Assembly: GCA_022827835.1 (NCBI GenBank) | Contig: JAJEIO010000025.1 | Span: 1 to 64,000 of the forward strand | Direction of reading: 5' to 3' | DNA from: Candidatus Latescibacterota bacterium | Lineage (GTDB): Bacteria > Latescibacterota > UBA2968 > UBA8231 | Length of the DNA: 64,000 nucleotides | Shown: positions 16,203 to 26,303 of the stretch, piece by piece | How positions within the stretch are numbered: the stretch's first letter is position 1 | Layout: the number at the start of each line of letters is the position of its first letter | Program-made: the position numbers and the translations under genes | Notes under the pieces: generated by a model | What the model was told of the DNA's origin: nothing | The model's database searches: none | Seen by the model: the letters and a program-made list of their open reading frames with translations, nothing else

Positions 16203-17546
16203 ATGAACACGCCTCGAAAAGTACCCGTAACCATCCTCACCGGCTTCCTCGGCTCTGGCAAGACGACCCTACTCAACCGGATCTTGAGTGAGGAGCACGG
16301 CAAGCGCATTGCCGTGATCGAGAACGAGTATGGGGAAGTCGGCATCGATCAGGCGCTCGTCATCAACGCTGACGAGGAGATCTTTGAGATGTCGAACGGC
16401 TGCATCTGCTGCACGGTGCGCGGAGACCTGATTCGCGTACTCGGCAATCTCATGAAGCGCCGCGACAAGTTCGACTATGTGTTGGTCGAGACCACAGGGC
16501 TCGCCGATCCTGGGCCGGTCGCTCAGACGTTCTTCATGGACGACGAGATTCGCGCGGAGTTCTCGCTTGACGGAATCGTCACGCTCGTCGATGCAGCCCA
16601 CATTGAGCAGCAGCTCGGCCGAAGCGACGAAAGCACGGAGCAAATCGCGTTCGCAGACATCCTCGTGCTCAACAAGACGGACCTCGTCAACGGCGAGGCG
16701 CTCGACAGACTCGAAGCTCGGCTCCGAGACATGAACCGAATGGCGCGAGTCGTGCGCAGCGAGCGGGCGAACGTCTCCGTCGATACTGTACTCAATCTCG
16801 ACGCCTTCGACTTGGACCAGGCGCTCGAGCGTCGTCCCACCTTCCTCGAGCCGGAGTATCCGTTCGAATGGACTGGAGTCTATTCGCTCGATATGGGCCG
16901 CTACGAACTCAGCCTCGCTGATGGACCGGACCCGGAGATGTCGCTCGTCGTCGTGTCCGACCAAGGCACGGATGACGCTGCCCTCCGTGAGGGTGCGGAG
17001 TGGTGTGTGCGGCGGTACGCCGAACCTGCGGAGCTCATTCACCCGGAGGAAGAGATTCCGGTCGGAAAGCATGTGAACCTCCGGCTCGATTCCCCAGGGC
17101 GCAAGTCGTTCTTCTTGGAAGTCGATACACAGGTACGGGTTGGCCTCTACGCCCAGCACCTCGCGGAGGAGTTCGATCTCCAACTGACGAACAAGGGAAC
17201 GGTGGTTCCCGTCGAGGTCGAGCGAACCTGGGTCGCCCAGCACGAGCACGACGACGAGGTGGGCTCGATCGCGATCGAGATGGACGGCGACGTCGATATC
17301 GTCAGGCTCAACGCCTGGCTTGGCAAACTGCTCGGTGAGCGCGGGGTGGACATCTTCCGAATGAAGGGCTTCATCAGCCTTGCAGGTGAGTCGCGTCGCT
17401 TCGTCTTCCAGGGGGTTCACATGCTCTTTGACGGCCAGCCGGATCGCGAATGGGGGGACGCTCCCCGCCACAATCAGCTTGTCTTCATCGGCCGCAACCT
17501 AGATGAGCAGAGCATGCGGCAAGAGTTCGAAGCATGTCTGATTTGA
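16203..17546 (+). CDS. COG0523 (CobW/ZigA-type) G3E GTPase, putative zinc metallochaperone
   Basis: GTPase of the COG0523 family, members of which deliver Zn or other metals to client proteins. It has 447 residues with Walker A GFLGSGKTTLLN near the N-terminus, the metal motif CICC within SNGCICCTVRGDL, the ETTGLADP switch, the NKTD guanine-specificity motif and a CobW C-terminal domain with HEHDDEVGSIAIEMDGDVD. The ATG at 16203 follows AGAAGGA at good spacing; an in-frame ATG at 16182 lacks a site. It overlaps the WD40 gene by 13 bases and shares an apparent operon with ZIP and receptor 2. Pairing of COG0523 with WD40 proteins in zinc regions is recalled from the literature, not checked. Confidence 0.93.
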   Translation: MNTPRKVPVTILTGFLGSGKTTLLNRILSEEHGKRIAVIENEYGEVGIDQALVINADEEIFEMSNGCICCTVRGDLIRVLGNLMKRRDKFDYVLVETTGLADPGPVAQTFFMDDEIRAEFSLDGIVTLVDAAHIEQQLGRSDESTEQIAFADILVLNKTDLVNGEALDRLEARLRDMNRMARVVRSERANVSVDTVLNLDAFDLDQALERRPTFLEPEYPFEWTGVYSLDMGRYELSLADGPDPEMSLVVVSDQGTDDAALREGAEWCVRRYAEPAELIHPEEEIPVGKHVNLRLDSPGRKSFFLEVDTQVRVGLYAQHLAEEFDLQLTNKGTVVPVEVERTWVAQHEHDDEVGSIAIEMDGDVDIVRLNAWLGKLLGERGVDIFRMKGFISLAGESRRFVFQGVHMLFDGQPDREWGDAPRHNQLVFIGRNLDEQSMRQEFEACLI

Positions 17547-18574
17547 ATGTCGGCAGCCCGAGGGGTGTTCTTCGCCGGGGCTGGTCTGCGGCGGTTGGCG
17601 ACTACGCTATCGCCGGGGGTTGGAGCCTACGCGGTGAGGCGCTGATGGTCGGTGATGCTGCGGGTGGCGTTTACGCATTCGACGGCAAGTCTGGCGCGAC
17701 CGTCTGGGAGCGGCGCGGGGTTCATGAAGGTGGTGTGCTCGCGGTGGCGATCCACCCAAGCGGAACCGCGTTCGCTACGGCCGGCCAGGACAGCCGAGTC
17801 TTAATCTGGAGTGCCGCCGAAGGTCAGGTAAGCCGGGCTATCGACGTCGGAAGCGGTTGGGTAGAAAACGTGGCGTGGTCGCCGGACGGCCAATGGTTGG
17901 CGGCCTCCTGCTCCCGGCAGGTTCGCGCGTATGGCGCGGACGGCGCGGAGGTTTGGCGATCTGATGATCATCCCAGCACCGTCAGCGCGATCGCCTGGTC
18001 GAGCGTAGGGGAGCTGGCGACGGCCTGTTACGGTCGAGTAACGTTCTTCGACGCGCCCACCGGCGAGCTGCGCCAGAAGCTGGAGTGGCAGGGATCCTTG
18101 GTGTCGATGGTACTGAGCCCGGACGGGGATATCGTGGCCTGCGGTAGTCAGGACAACTCGGTGCACTTCTGGCGTCGTTCCACGGAGGAGGACTCCATGA
18201 TGTCCGGATATCCTGCCAAGCCGTCGGCCCTAGCTTTCGATGATACTGGCACCCTTTTGGCCACCGGCGGAGGGGAGGCGGTGACGGTCTGGAGCTTCCA
18301 AGGAAGTGGTCCCGAAGGCACGCGGCCCGGCGTTCTAGAGCTTCATGTTCAACCCGTCACGACGCTTGCCTTCGCTCCCGGCGCGATGCGCTTGGCATCG
18401 GGAGGCCGCGATGGTACCGTGGTTGTGTGGTCGCTTCAGAGAGATGGAGAAGGCGATCTGATAGGGGCCGCGGTTGTGGCGGGCGCAGTGGCCGAATTGT
18501 ACTGGCGGCCTGACAGGCGCGCGCTTGCCGCGCTCGACGCGCGGGGTGGCGTGACGGTTTGGCGGATAGGATGA
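17534..18574 (+). CDS. WD40 beta-propeller protein linked to COG0523 GTPase
   Basis: A 346-residue protein made of about seven WD40 repeats with no signal peptide, so it is a cytoplasmic propeller. Typical blades include IHPSGTAFATAGQDSRVLIW, LSPDGDIVACGSQDNSVHFW and FAPGAMRLASGGRDGTVVVW. The ATG at 17534 lies inside the end of the GTPase gene (13-base overlap), indicating coupled translation and probably a physical or functional partnership with it. A client-docking or scaffold role in zinc delivery is plausible but unproven. Confidence 0.88.
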   Translation: MSDLNVGSPRGVLRRGWSAAVGDYAIAGGWSLRGEALMVGDAAGGVYAFDGKSGATVWERRGVHEGGVLAVAIHPSGTAFATAGQDSRVLIWSAAEGQVSRAIDVGSGWVENVAWSPDGQWLAASCSRQVRAYGADGAEVWRSDDHPSTVSAIAWSSVGELATACYGRVTFFDAPTGELRQKLEWQGSLVSMVLSPDGDIVACGSQDNSVHFWRRSTEEDSMMSGYPAKPSALAFDDTGTLLATGGGEAVTVWSFQGSGPEGTRPGVLELHVQPVTTLAFAPGAMRLASGGRDGTVVVWSLQRDGEGDLIGAAVVAGAVAELYWRPDRRALAALDARGGVTVWRIG

Positions 18575-18590
18575 ACAAAGTATAATCATC

Positions 18591-19394
18591 ATGGATGCAA
18601 ACGCTCTACTGGTTTTGTCGGCCTACTCAGTCGCCATATTTGCCGCTTCCCTGCTCGGCGGCAAATTGGCGGGATTGGGCACCATGACGCATACGCGCAC
18701 TCAGGTCGTGATGAGTCTCGTAGCCGGCTTCATCCTCGGCATCGCCATGTTTCACCTGCTACCCGATAGCCTCGATCACATTCCTGGACCTAGCGCTTTA
18801 GAAAAAGCCGTGGGATGGATGGTGTTAGGCATGGTGTTGATGATTCTCTTACAGCATATCTTTCACTTTCACCAGCACGACTTCAGCCGCGAGGCGAGCG
18901 AGCTGTATGATGACCACGACCACGGTGTCGTCCATTCGCCGAGTTTGTTCGGCGTTGCCATAGGCCTAGGGGTGCATACCGCGACCGAAGGGATCGCGTT
19001 GGGTACCAGCATGAGGTTGGAATCGCCGTATGAAGACGGAGTCGCATTGGCGGGCCTAGGGGTATTTCTCGTCATTCTGCTGCACAAGCCGCTCGATTCG
19101 TACTCCGTTATCAGCATGATGAAGTCCGCCGGTCACAGCCCGCGCGCCCGGACATTGGCCAATGTCGGCTTTGCCATCCTGTGCCCGGTAGTGGCACTGG
19201 CGAGCTTTGGGGGGGTGGAATTGCTTGGCCCGGAAGAAGGGGCAGTGGTCGGCTATGTGCTGTCCTTTGCGGCGGGCGCGTTCTTGTGCATTGCCTTGAG
19301 CGACCTGTTACCAGAGATTCATTTCCACAGCCACGATCGCGGCAAGCTCATCGTGTCCCTCCTCGTGGGAATCAGTCTCGCCTATGTACTTTGA
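18591..19394 (+). CDS. ZIP-family divalent metal (zinc) transporter
   Basis: Inner-membrane metal importer of the ZIP family. The 267-residue protein has about eight membrane segments, a His-rich loop (HFHQHDFSREASE, DDHDHG), the TM4 signature GVHTATEGIALGTSM with metal-binding His and Glu, and the TM5 motif HKPLDSYSVI. The ATG at 18591 is 16 bases after the WD40 stop. Its last codons overlap the ATG of TonB receptor 2 (19384). It completes an outer-membrane to cytoplasm zinc route: receptor, ZIP, COG0523 chaperone. Some ZIP proteins also move Fe or Mn. Confidence 0.92.
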   Translation: MDANALLVLSAYSVAIFAASLLGGKLAGLGTMTHTRTQVVMSLVAGFILGIAMFHLLPDSLDHIPGPSALEKAVGWMVLGMVLMILLQHIFHFHQHDFSREASELYDDHDHGVVHSPSLFGVAIGLGVHTATEGIALGTSMRLESPYEDGVALAGLGVFLVILLHKPLDSYSVISMMKSAGHSPRARTLANVGFAILCPVVALASFGGVELLGPEEGAVVGYVLSFAAGAFLCIALSDLLPEIHFHSHDRGKLIVSLLVGISLAYVL

Positions 19395-21693
19395 ATCCAG
19401 CACCCTTTATGGTGCACGAAGGGCATTAGCTATATCGCTACCTTCTGCCCTGTCTGCACCGACTCAATTCCTTTCAAACTGGTCCCGGCTGCTTTTGAGG
19501 TTCGTCCCTGTACTCGGCCTAGCAGTAGGTCCCGCTTGGGGCGACCAGACTGGTTCGCTAGCCGGTCACGTGATTGACGCCGAAAGCGGCCAATCTGTCG
19601 GTTGGACTACTGTCGTCATCGAGGGGCTCGAACGAGCGCGGATGAGCGATGCCGAGGGGTACTTCTTCTTTGCCAACGTCCCCTCTGGTGAGCACGTTTT
19701 GCAAAGCCTACACGTCGGCTACCACGAGGAGCGCTTTAAGGTCGAGGTCGTCGCCGGGGATACCACCCATGTCGATCTGGTTATCGGCCACGAGTCTCTA
19801 CATATGGAAGCCATTGTGGTCGAAGGCGAGGCGGAATCGGCGCTGGCACCCCTACAGGAGCCCGAAGTCGTTTTCAGCGGCAGCAAGCTGCGGCAGAATT
19901 TGAGCCGCACCATCGCCGAGACCATAGACTACGAGCCGGGCATTGCCCAGCGCTCGATGGGGCCCGCACCCGCGCGTCCGGTGCTGCGCGGGCTGGGCGG
20001 CGACCGCTTGCTGGTGATCGAAGACGGCGAGCGCACTGGTGATTTATCCGGCACCTCTTCGGACCACGCCGTGGCCATCGAGCCGATGACTACCGAGCGC
20101 ATCGAGGTTGTGCGTGGCCCTCGCACCTTGCTCTACGGCTCCAATGCCTTGGCCGGGGTCGTCAACGTGGTGCGCGGATACGTGCCCTCTGAGCAGCCCA
20201 ACGGCTTCGGAGGCACGGTGACCTATCAGGGGGAGAGCGTCAACCGAGGCTTGTCCGGCGGCCTAACCCTTGAACAGCCGCTCGGCCCACTGGCCCTGCG
20301 CTTCGACAGCAGCTTGCGCAATGCCGACGATATTGCCACGCCGCGTGGGGTACTCGCCAATACGGATATCCGCACGGGTAATGCTTCAGTCGGCCTGAGC
20401 CTAGTGCGCCCTTGGGGGCACGTAGGTGCGTCCGGGAGCTTGTACAACTCCGACTACGGAATCCCCCCCGACCCAGAGGGCGGCCATCCGCACGGCGTAT
20501 CCATTGATCTCCAGCGCCAGCACCTTGAAGGGCGCGGCGAAATTGTCACCGGGCCGGACTGGCTCCAGCGCCTAGAATTGCACCACTCGTTTTCGCGCTA
20601 TCAGCACGGTGAATTCGAAGCCAGTGGTGACTTGGGCATGGAGTTCGGCGTGCTCACGCACAACAGCGGTGCTCTGGCTCACTTGGATCGCATGGGGCCT
20701 TTTGAAAACGGCGCGGTTGGTCTGTGGTACGAGTACCGCAACTATGCTGCGGCCGGGCTTAACTTCACGCCGCCGGCCGAGGAATACGCCGGTGCGCTGT
20801 TCACGTATCAGGAGTGGGAACATGGGCCTTGGGCGGCCAATGCGGCTTGGCGCGTTGATGCCCGCCGCGTCGAGCCAAGAGAAGAGCGCGACTCGCGCAG
20901 GGTCGGCAGCATCCAGACGCGCGACTTTGCTGGTATGTCTGCCGGTCTGTCCAACCACTATCGCGCCAACTCGACCTTGACGCTGGGTACGACCTTGATG
21001 CGCACTTTTCGCGCTCCTGGTATCGAAGAGCTATTCTCTGAAGGGCCGCATCTGGCCGCCTATTCGTATGAAGTGGGCAATGGTGCCCTCGGCAGCGAAC
21101 GTGGCTTGGGACTGGAGCTGTTCGCCGACTACCATCTCGAAGAAGGCCATGTACACGTGGCCGTCTTCCGCAATGCGATCAATGGGTTCATTTTTCCCAA
21201 GAACAGCGGTGAGCGCAGTCTGCGGCGCGCCGATCTCTTTCTCTATCGGACTGTGGGGGAGCGCGTCCTCATGCACGGTGCCGAAGCCAACTTTGATTGG
21301 CATCTGGTGGAGCCTTGGAAGGTGGCTGGCACCCTCAGCTATGTGCGCGGCTACCTTATCGATCTCAACGACGAACCCCTGCCGCGTCTGCCGCCCCTGC
21401 AAGGACACCTAAGCCTGACCTGTGAACCCACTGAGGCGCTGAGTGCGACCATTGACGTGCGCTTAGCTGCGGAGCAGAACCAGATCGGCGAGTTTGAAAA
21501 GCCTACGGAGGGCTACGCAGTACTGGATTTTTCAGGTCAGTACTATGCGCAGTGGGGGGGACGTCTGCACACCTTCTCCTTAACCTTGGAAAACGCCACC
21601 GACGCGGTGTACCGCAATCACCTCAATCGCGTCAAAGAGATCCTGCCCGAGCCAGGCCGCAATCTGCGACTGCTGCACAAGATATTCTTCTGA
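19384..21693 (+). CDS. TonB-dependent outer-membrane receptor, copy 2 (metal/zinc type)
   Basis: Second receptor, colinear with copy 1 over its whole body: regulatory domain (GHVIDAESGQSVGWTTVVIE), plug (RIEVVRGPRTLLYGSNALAG) and barrel ending NLRLLHKIFF. Differences are scattered substitutions, concentrated near the linker after HESLH, where copy 1 has VEGVLIEGERKSPVSP and copy 2 MEAIVVEGEAESALAP. The ATG at 19384 overlaps the last 11 bases of the ZIP gene, but the residues before WSRLLLRFVPVLGL are unrelated to copy 1, so the true start could lie downstream. The duplication places one receptor with the lipoprotein pair and one with ZIP. Confidence 0.88.
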   Translation: MYFESSTLYGARRALAISLPSALSAPTQFLSNWSRLLLRFVPVLGLAVGPAWGDQTGSLAGHVIDAESGQSVGWTTVVIEGLERARMSDAEGYFFFANVPSGEHVLQSLHVGYHEERFKVEVVAGDTTHVDLVIGHESLHMEAIVVEGEAESALAPLQEPEVVFSGSKLRQNLSRTIAETIDYEPGIAQRSMGPAPARPVLRGLGGDRLLVIEDGERTGDLSGTSSDHAVAIEPMTTERIEVVRGPRTLLYGSNALAGVVNVVRGYVPSEQPNGFGGTVTYQGESVNRGLSGGLTLEQPLGPLALRFDSSLRNADDIATPRGVLANTDIRTGNASVGLSLVRPWGHVGASGSLYNSDYGIPPDPEGGHPHGVSIDLQRQHLEGRGEIVTGPDWLQRLELHHSFSRYQHGEFEASGDLGMEFGVLTHNSGALAHLDRMGPFENGAVGLWYEYRNYAAAGLNFTPPAEEYAGALFTYQEWEHGPWAANAAWRVDARRVEPREERDSRRVGSIQTRDFAGMSAGLSNHYRANSTLTLGTTLMRTFRAPGIEELFSEGPHLAAYSYEVGNGALGSERGLGLELFADYHLEEGHVHVAVFRNAINGFIFPKNSGERSLRRADLFLYRTVGERVLMHGAEANFDWHLVEPWKVAGTLSYVRGYLIDLNDEPLPRLPPLQGHLSLTCEPTEALSATIDVRLAAEQNQIGEFEKPTEGYAVLDFSGQYYAQWGGRLHTFSLTLENATDAVYRNHLNRVKEILPEPGRNLRLLHKIFF

Positions 21694-21695
21694 GA
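19479..21695 (+). repeat. 2217-bp direct repeat, copy B (receptor body)
   Basis: Partner of 13887-16103: same length, no indels seen, sharp ends inside the signal-peptide codons and two bases after the stop. The 3.4 kb between the copies contains the GTPase, WD40 and ZIP genes, which recombination between the repeats could delete or amplify. Confidence 0.85.
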
Positions 21696-21696
21696 C

Positions 21697-22002
21697 TCAA
21701 CTCCCCGGCTGCCACTCGTTGAGCGTGCGGGCGAAGAGGATATCCGAGCGGGTGACGGCCCCTTCGCTGTGCGTTGTTACCGAGACGGCGATGGTGCGCT
21801 TGCCGGTGTCCAAGGAGAAGTCGGGGTGGTGGTTTTGCTCGGTGATGGTACGGGTCAGGTGGTTGAGGAACGAGGTGATGTCCTTGAAGTTGGCAAAGAC
21901 GAAATCGCGCGAGATGATGATGCCGTCGCGGCTCCAACCTTCTAGCGTTTGTAATTCGGCATCTACTTCGGCGGCAGTGAGGGTGGTTTTGTCTTCGGTC
22001 AT
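21697..22002 (-). CDS. Pterin-4a-carbinolamine dehydratase (PCD/DCoH)
   Basis: Small cytoplasmic enzyme that dehydrates 4a-hydroxytetrahydropterin, recycling the pterin cofactor; paralogs act in molybdopterin and other pathways. The 101-residue length is standard. The active-site block TEQNHHPDF with paired His and the downstream VTTHSEGAVTRSDILFA match the family. Its stop is three bases past the convergent receptor 2 stop. It precedes the SelA-like gene's direction of transcription with a 26-base gap. No aromatic amino-acid hydroxylase is in the window, so the substrate pathway is unclear. Confidence 0.88.
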   Translation of the reverse strand: MTEDKTTLTAAEVDAELQTLEGWSRDGIIISRDFVFANFKDITSFLNHLTRTITEQNHHPDFSLDTGKRTIAVSVTTHSEGAVTRSDILFARTLNEWQPGS

Positions 22003-22028
22003 GGCGGATTGGCTCCTCGTTGAGATGG

Positions 22029-23138
22029 TTAGGTGGTCAGGATACGGTGGATGCGGTCGGCGATGATTTCGGCTTCACCGTCTAAGAGGGTTTGCGGCCC
22101 AATGCTGAGCGCGGTGTCACTGCCGCTGACGAGGATTGACGGCTCGCCTGCTTCGAGTGCGCGCACTACGTCGCCGGCCGAGAGGGGGGCCGCGTCGCCG
22201 AAGTGCAGATGCACCAGCGGCGAGGCCGGCGGAAATTTGTTTTCGTAGGCTTTGGTGAAACGGGCTTCAATACCGGCGATGCCTTCGACGGCCTCGGCGA
22301 TGACTCGGCAGCGGCGCTCCCACTCGGCGACGACCGCTGCTTCGTCCATTTCAAAGAACAACTCAACGGCGCGGAGGAGGCCGCAGATTTCCTCTTTGCC
22401 GACCTTCATGCCGCGGCCAATAGCAGAGTGCGGGTTGGAGTTGAGGTGGCACGCGGCAATCAGGTCTTTGCGCCCCAAGATCAGGCCCGATGACTGCGGC
22501 CCAAACAGGCCCTTACCGCCGCTGAAGACGGACAGATCGCAGCCCATAGCTGGCAGGTCGGTCAGGTTGGAGCGCGGCGGCAATTGCGCGGCCGCATCGA
22601 CGATGACCGGCACATTGCGCTCGTGGGCGGCGGCGACGAGCGCGGGCAGTTCGGACAAGGGCTGGCTACCGAGAAAATACACTACGGCTGCGGTCTTGGG
22701 GCCGATGCCGGCAACGTAATCGTCGAGCGTCACGGCCTGTGTGGTGCCCACTTTGACCAGTTCACCGCCGCTGAGGCGAAAGCCTTGGTGGACGTAGTAA
22801 TGCGAATCGACCAAGCTGATGACGAACTGGTTGGGCCGGTTTCCAACATCGGGAAGCTGGGCAATGGCGCGGGCGTCCGTGCCGGTCAGGCATGCCGCAC
22901 CGGCCAAGAGCATGCCACCGGCCGCGCCCGAAGACACAAAGGCCGCTTCAGCACCGGTGAGTTCGGCGATGCGAGCGCCGGCTTTTTCGTGCAGTTCGTT
23001 GAGATGGACGAATTGGCGCGACGCTTCGGCCATTGCCTCGACCACGGGCGCGGGCATGATAGAGCCACCGAGCGTGGTGATGGTGCCTCGGGCGTTGATG
23101 AAAGGGCGCAGGCCTAGGCGTTGGTACAGGGTGGACAT
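22029..23138 (-). CDS. SelA-like PLP-dependent enzyme (aminotransferase class V fold)
   Basis: The 369-residue protein resembles the SelA/D-glucosaminate-6-phosphate ammonia-lyase-like group of fold-type I PLP enzymes. It opens with LGLRPFINARGTITTLGGS, has HEKAGARIAELTGAEAAFVS, a cofactor-binding VPVIVDAAAQLPPR and the probable PLP lysine in SVFSGGKGLFGPQSSGLI. The ATG at 23138 is preceded by AAGGA; an upstream in-frame ATG at 23189 gives a poorly conserved extension. No selB, tRNA-Sec or selD is nearby, so a lyase or racemase role on an amino acid or sugar acid is likelier than selenocysteine synthesis. The substrate is unknown. Confidence 0.82.
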   Translation of the reverse strand: MSTLYQRLGLRPFINARGTITTLGGSIMPAPVVEAMAEASRQFVHLNELHEKAGARIAELTGAEAAFVSSGAAGGMLLAGAACLTGTDARAIAQLPDVGNRPNQFVISLVDSHYYVHQGFRLSGGELVKVGTTQAVTLDDYVAGIGPKTAAVVYFLGSQPLSELPALVAAAHERNVPVIVDAAAQLPPRSNLTDLPAMGCDLSVFSGGKGLFGPQSSGLILGRKDLIAACHLNSNPHSAIGRGMKVGKEEICGLLRAVELFFEMDEAAVVAEWERRCRVIAEAVEGIAGIEARFTKAYENKFPPASPLVHLHFGDAAPLSAGDVVRALEAGEPSILVSGSDTALSIGPQTLLDGEAEIIADRIHRILTT

Positions 23139-23215
23139 GGGTAGGTCCTTAGGGAAGGAGTGGATTGCAGTGCATATCCAACTCAGCAATTCATTTTGCG
23201 AAAGTAAATAAAAAG

Positions 23216-23248
23216 AAAGCGGGCGGGATGAAACACCCCGCCCGCTTT
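23216..23248 (-). terminator. Rho-independent terminator of groESL
   Basis: Perfect 12-bp inverted repeat AAAGCGGGCGGG / CCCGCCCGCTTT with an intervening loop, 22 bases beyond the groEL stop. On the minus strand it is followed by a T-rich tract (CTTTTTATTT), so it should end groESL transcription before the SelA-like gene. Confidence 0.88.
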
Positions 23249-23269
23249 TACATGTGTGCCAAGCGTCCC

Positions 23270-25208
<1,939 letters not shown>

Positions 25209-25253
25209 GATTGGCTCCTCCTTTTAGGGGTAAAATGGTTATGAGGTGCTATA

Positions 25254-25270
25254 TGCAAAGTTCGTGCCAA
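25254..25270 (-). promoter_or_regulatory. Consensus sigma54 (-24/-12) promoter of groESL
   Basis: On the minus strand this reads TTGGCACGAACTTTGCA. It matches the sigma54 consensus TGGCACG-N4-TTGCA, with GG and GC separated by exactly 10 bases. The -12 GC is at 25255-25256 and the -24 GG at 25267-25268, so transcription would start near 25243, about 35 bases before groES. No comparable -35/-10 pair is evident. Confidence 0.75.
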
Positions 25271-25287
25271 TGGACGAAAAATTTGCT

Positions 25288-25309
25288 AGTGCTTTGTTTA
25301 TAAAGCACT
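25288..25309. promoter_or_regulatory. Palindrome AGTGCTTT-N6-AAAGCACT upstream of groES
   Basis: Perfect 8-bp inverted repeat about 45-66 bases upstream of the predicted groESL start site. It could be a binding site for an activator or heat-shock repressor. It is not CIRCE: arm sequence and spacing differ (CIRCE is TTAGCACTC-N9-GAGTGCTAA). The flanking 25310-25440 is AT-rich with no gene seen. Confidence 0.55.
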
Positions 25310-25481
25310 TATGCCGTGTCTTGACGCAGGGCAGTAAACAAACGTTTTCCCATATTGATAATATATCTAAAAAATAAGGGTATAAAATATATATAAGTGT
25401 ATTAAAAATAATTTATTGTGGTTTTTTCTCTAAATGAAAATAGAAACCTCTAATTCTCATTATGAAAAAGTTGAGGGAATA

Positions 25482-26264
25482 ATGGACTGGGATGACCAGC
25501 GAGTTGTGCTTACTGGGGCCAGCAGCGGCATCGGGCGCGCCTTGGCTCTCGTGCTGGCCGAGCGCGGAGCGCGCTTGGTGTTGGTGGCGCGCCGCGCCGA
25601 GGCGCTAGCAGAATTGGGATCGGCGATTGAAGAAAGCGGCGGTCGCCAGCCGCTAGTGGTGTCGTGTGACGTAGGCGATCTGGCCCAAGTCAGTGCTTTG
25701 CACGCCGAGGTGGAAGCGCAATGGGGCGGGGCTGACGTGCTGATCAACAACGCAGGTCGGGGGTATTACCGCTCGTTTGCCGACGCGGATGTGCGCGAAT
25801 ACGAGGCCGTGGTGCAGACGAACCTGCTCGGCGTCATCTACTGCACCCGCGCCTTTCTACCGGGTATGCTAGCGCAAGGGCGGGGCCGGTTGGTCTTTAT
25901 ATCGAGTATTGCTGGCGAATTTCCCGTGCCCAAGCACGCCGTGTACAGCGCGACGAAATTCGCCTTGAACGGCTTGGCCGAAAGCCTCGACTACGAGCTG
26001 GCACCCCAGGGCATTGGCGTCCACTTGGTAGGGCCGGGCTTGGTGCATACTGAGTTTGCCGAGCGGGCCGGTTCTAAGCATCTGCCCGTGCAGAAAAAGT
26101 TCGCCAAGTCGGCGGAGGAAGTGGCCGAGGCCATCGCCGACGCCGTGGCCGCGGGCAAGCACAAGAGCGTCCCAGACGCGGCCGCGCATTTGCTGATCAA
26201 GCTGCGCCAGCACTTGCCTCGCTTGACTCGGTTCGCTTTTAAGAGGGTTTGCCGCAGGCTATAG
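25482..26264 (+). CDS. Short-chain dehydrogenase/reductase (SDR)
   Basis: NAD(P)-dependent oxidoreductase of the classical SDR family, cytoplasmic, substrate unknown. In 260 residues it shows the cofactor motif TGASSGIGRALAL, the NNAG motif (LINNAGRGYYRSFA), the active-site Ser in FISSIAGEFP and the catalytic YSATK. The C-terminal helical part is basic (RLTRFAFKRVCRRL), which may contact membrane. The ATG at 25482 follows GAGGGA at short spacing; an upstream in-frame ATG at 25434 lacks a site. It converges with a second SDR across a palindrome. Confidence 0.88.
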   Translation: MDWDDQRVVLTGASSGIGRALALVLAERGARLVLVARRAEALAELGSAIEESGGRQPLVVSCDVGDLAQVSALHAEVEAQWGGADVLINNAGRGYYRSFADADVREYEAVVQTNLLGVIYCTRAFLPGMLAQGRGRLVFISSIAGEFPVPKHAVYSATKFALNGLAESLDYELAPQGIGVHLVGPGLVHTEFAERAGSKHLPVQKKFAKSAEEVAEAIADAVAAGKHKSVPDAAAHLLIKLRQHLPRLTRFAFKRVCRRL

Positions 26265-26270
26265 GCCGTG

Positions 26271-26303
26271 CAGTAGGGGGCGATTTGCAAACCGCCCCTA
26301 CTG
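26271..26303. repeat. GTAGGGGC-type palindromic repeat between convergent genes
   Basis: CAGTAGGGGGCG and CGCCCCTACTG flank a TTTGCAAA core; the whole 33 bases folds on itself with one bulge and one mismatch. The right arm contains the stop codon of the minus-strand SDR (26298-26300). It resembles dispersed REP-like palindromes starting GTAGGGGC, known to me from several environmental phyla. It may act as a bidirectional transcript end, though no T-run is present. Confidence 0.65.

Noticed and set aside
16269..17471. 400-codon open frame antisense to the COG0523 GTPase
   Set aside because: It mirrors the GTPase codons in GC-rich DNA; the plus-strand frame has all GTPase motifs and the antisense product has no recognisable domain or start signal.
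25288..25309. CIRCE/HrcA element upstream of groES
   Set aside because: The palindrome is AGTGCTTT-N6-AAAGCACT; CIRCE is TTAGCACTC-N9-GAGTGCTAA. Arms and spacing do not match, so only a generic palindrome is reported.
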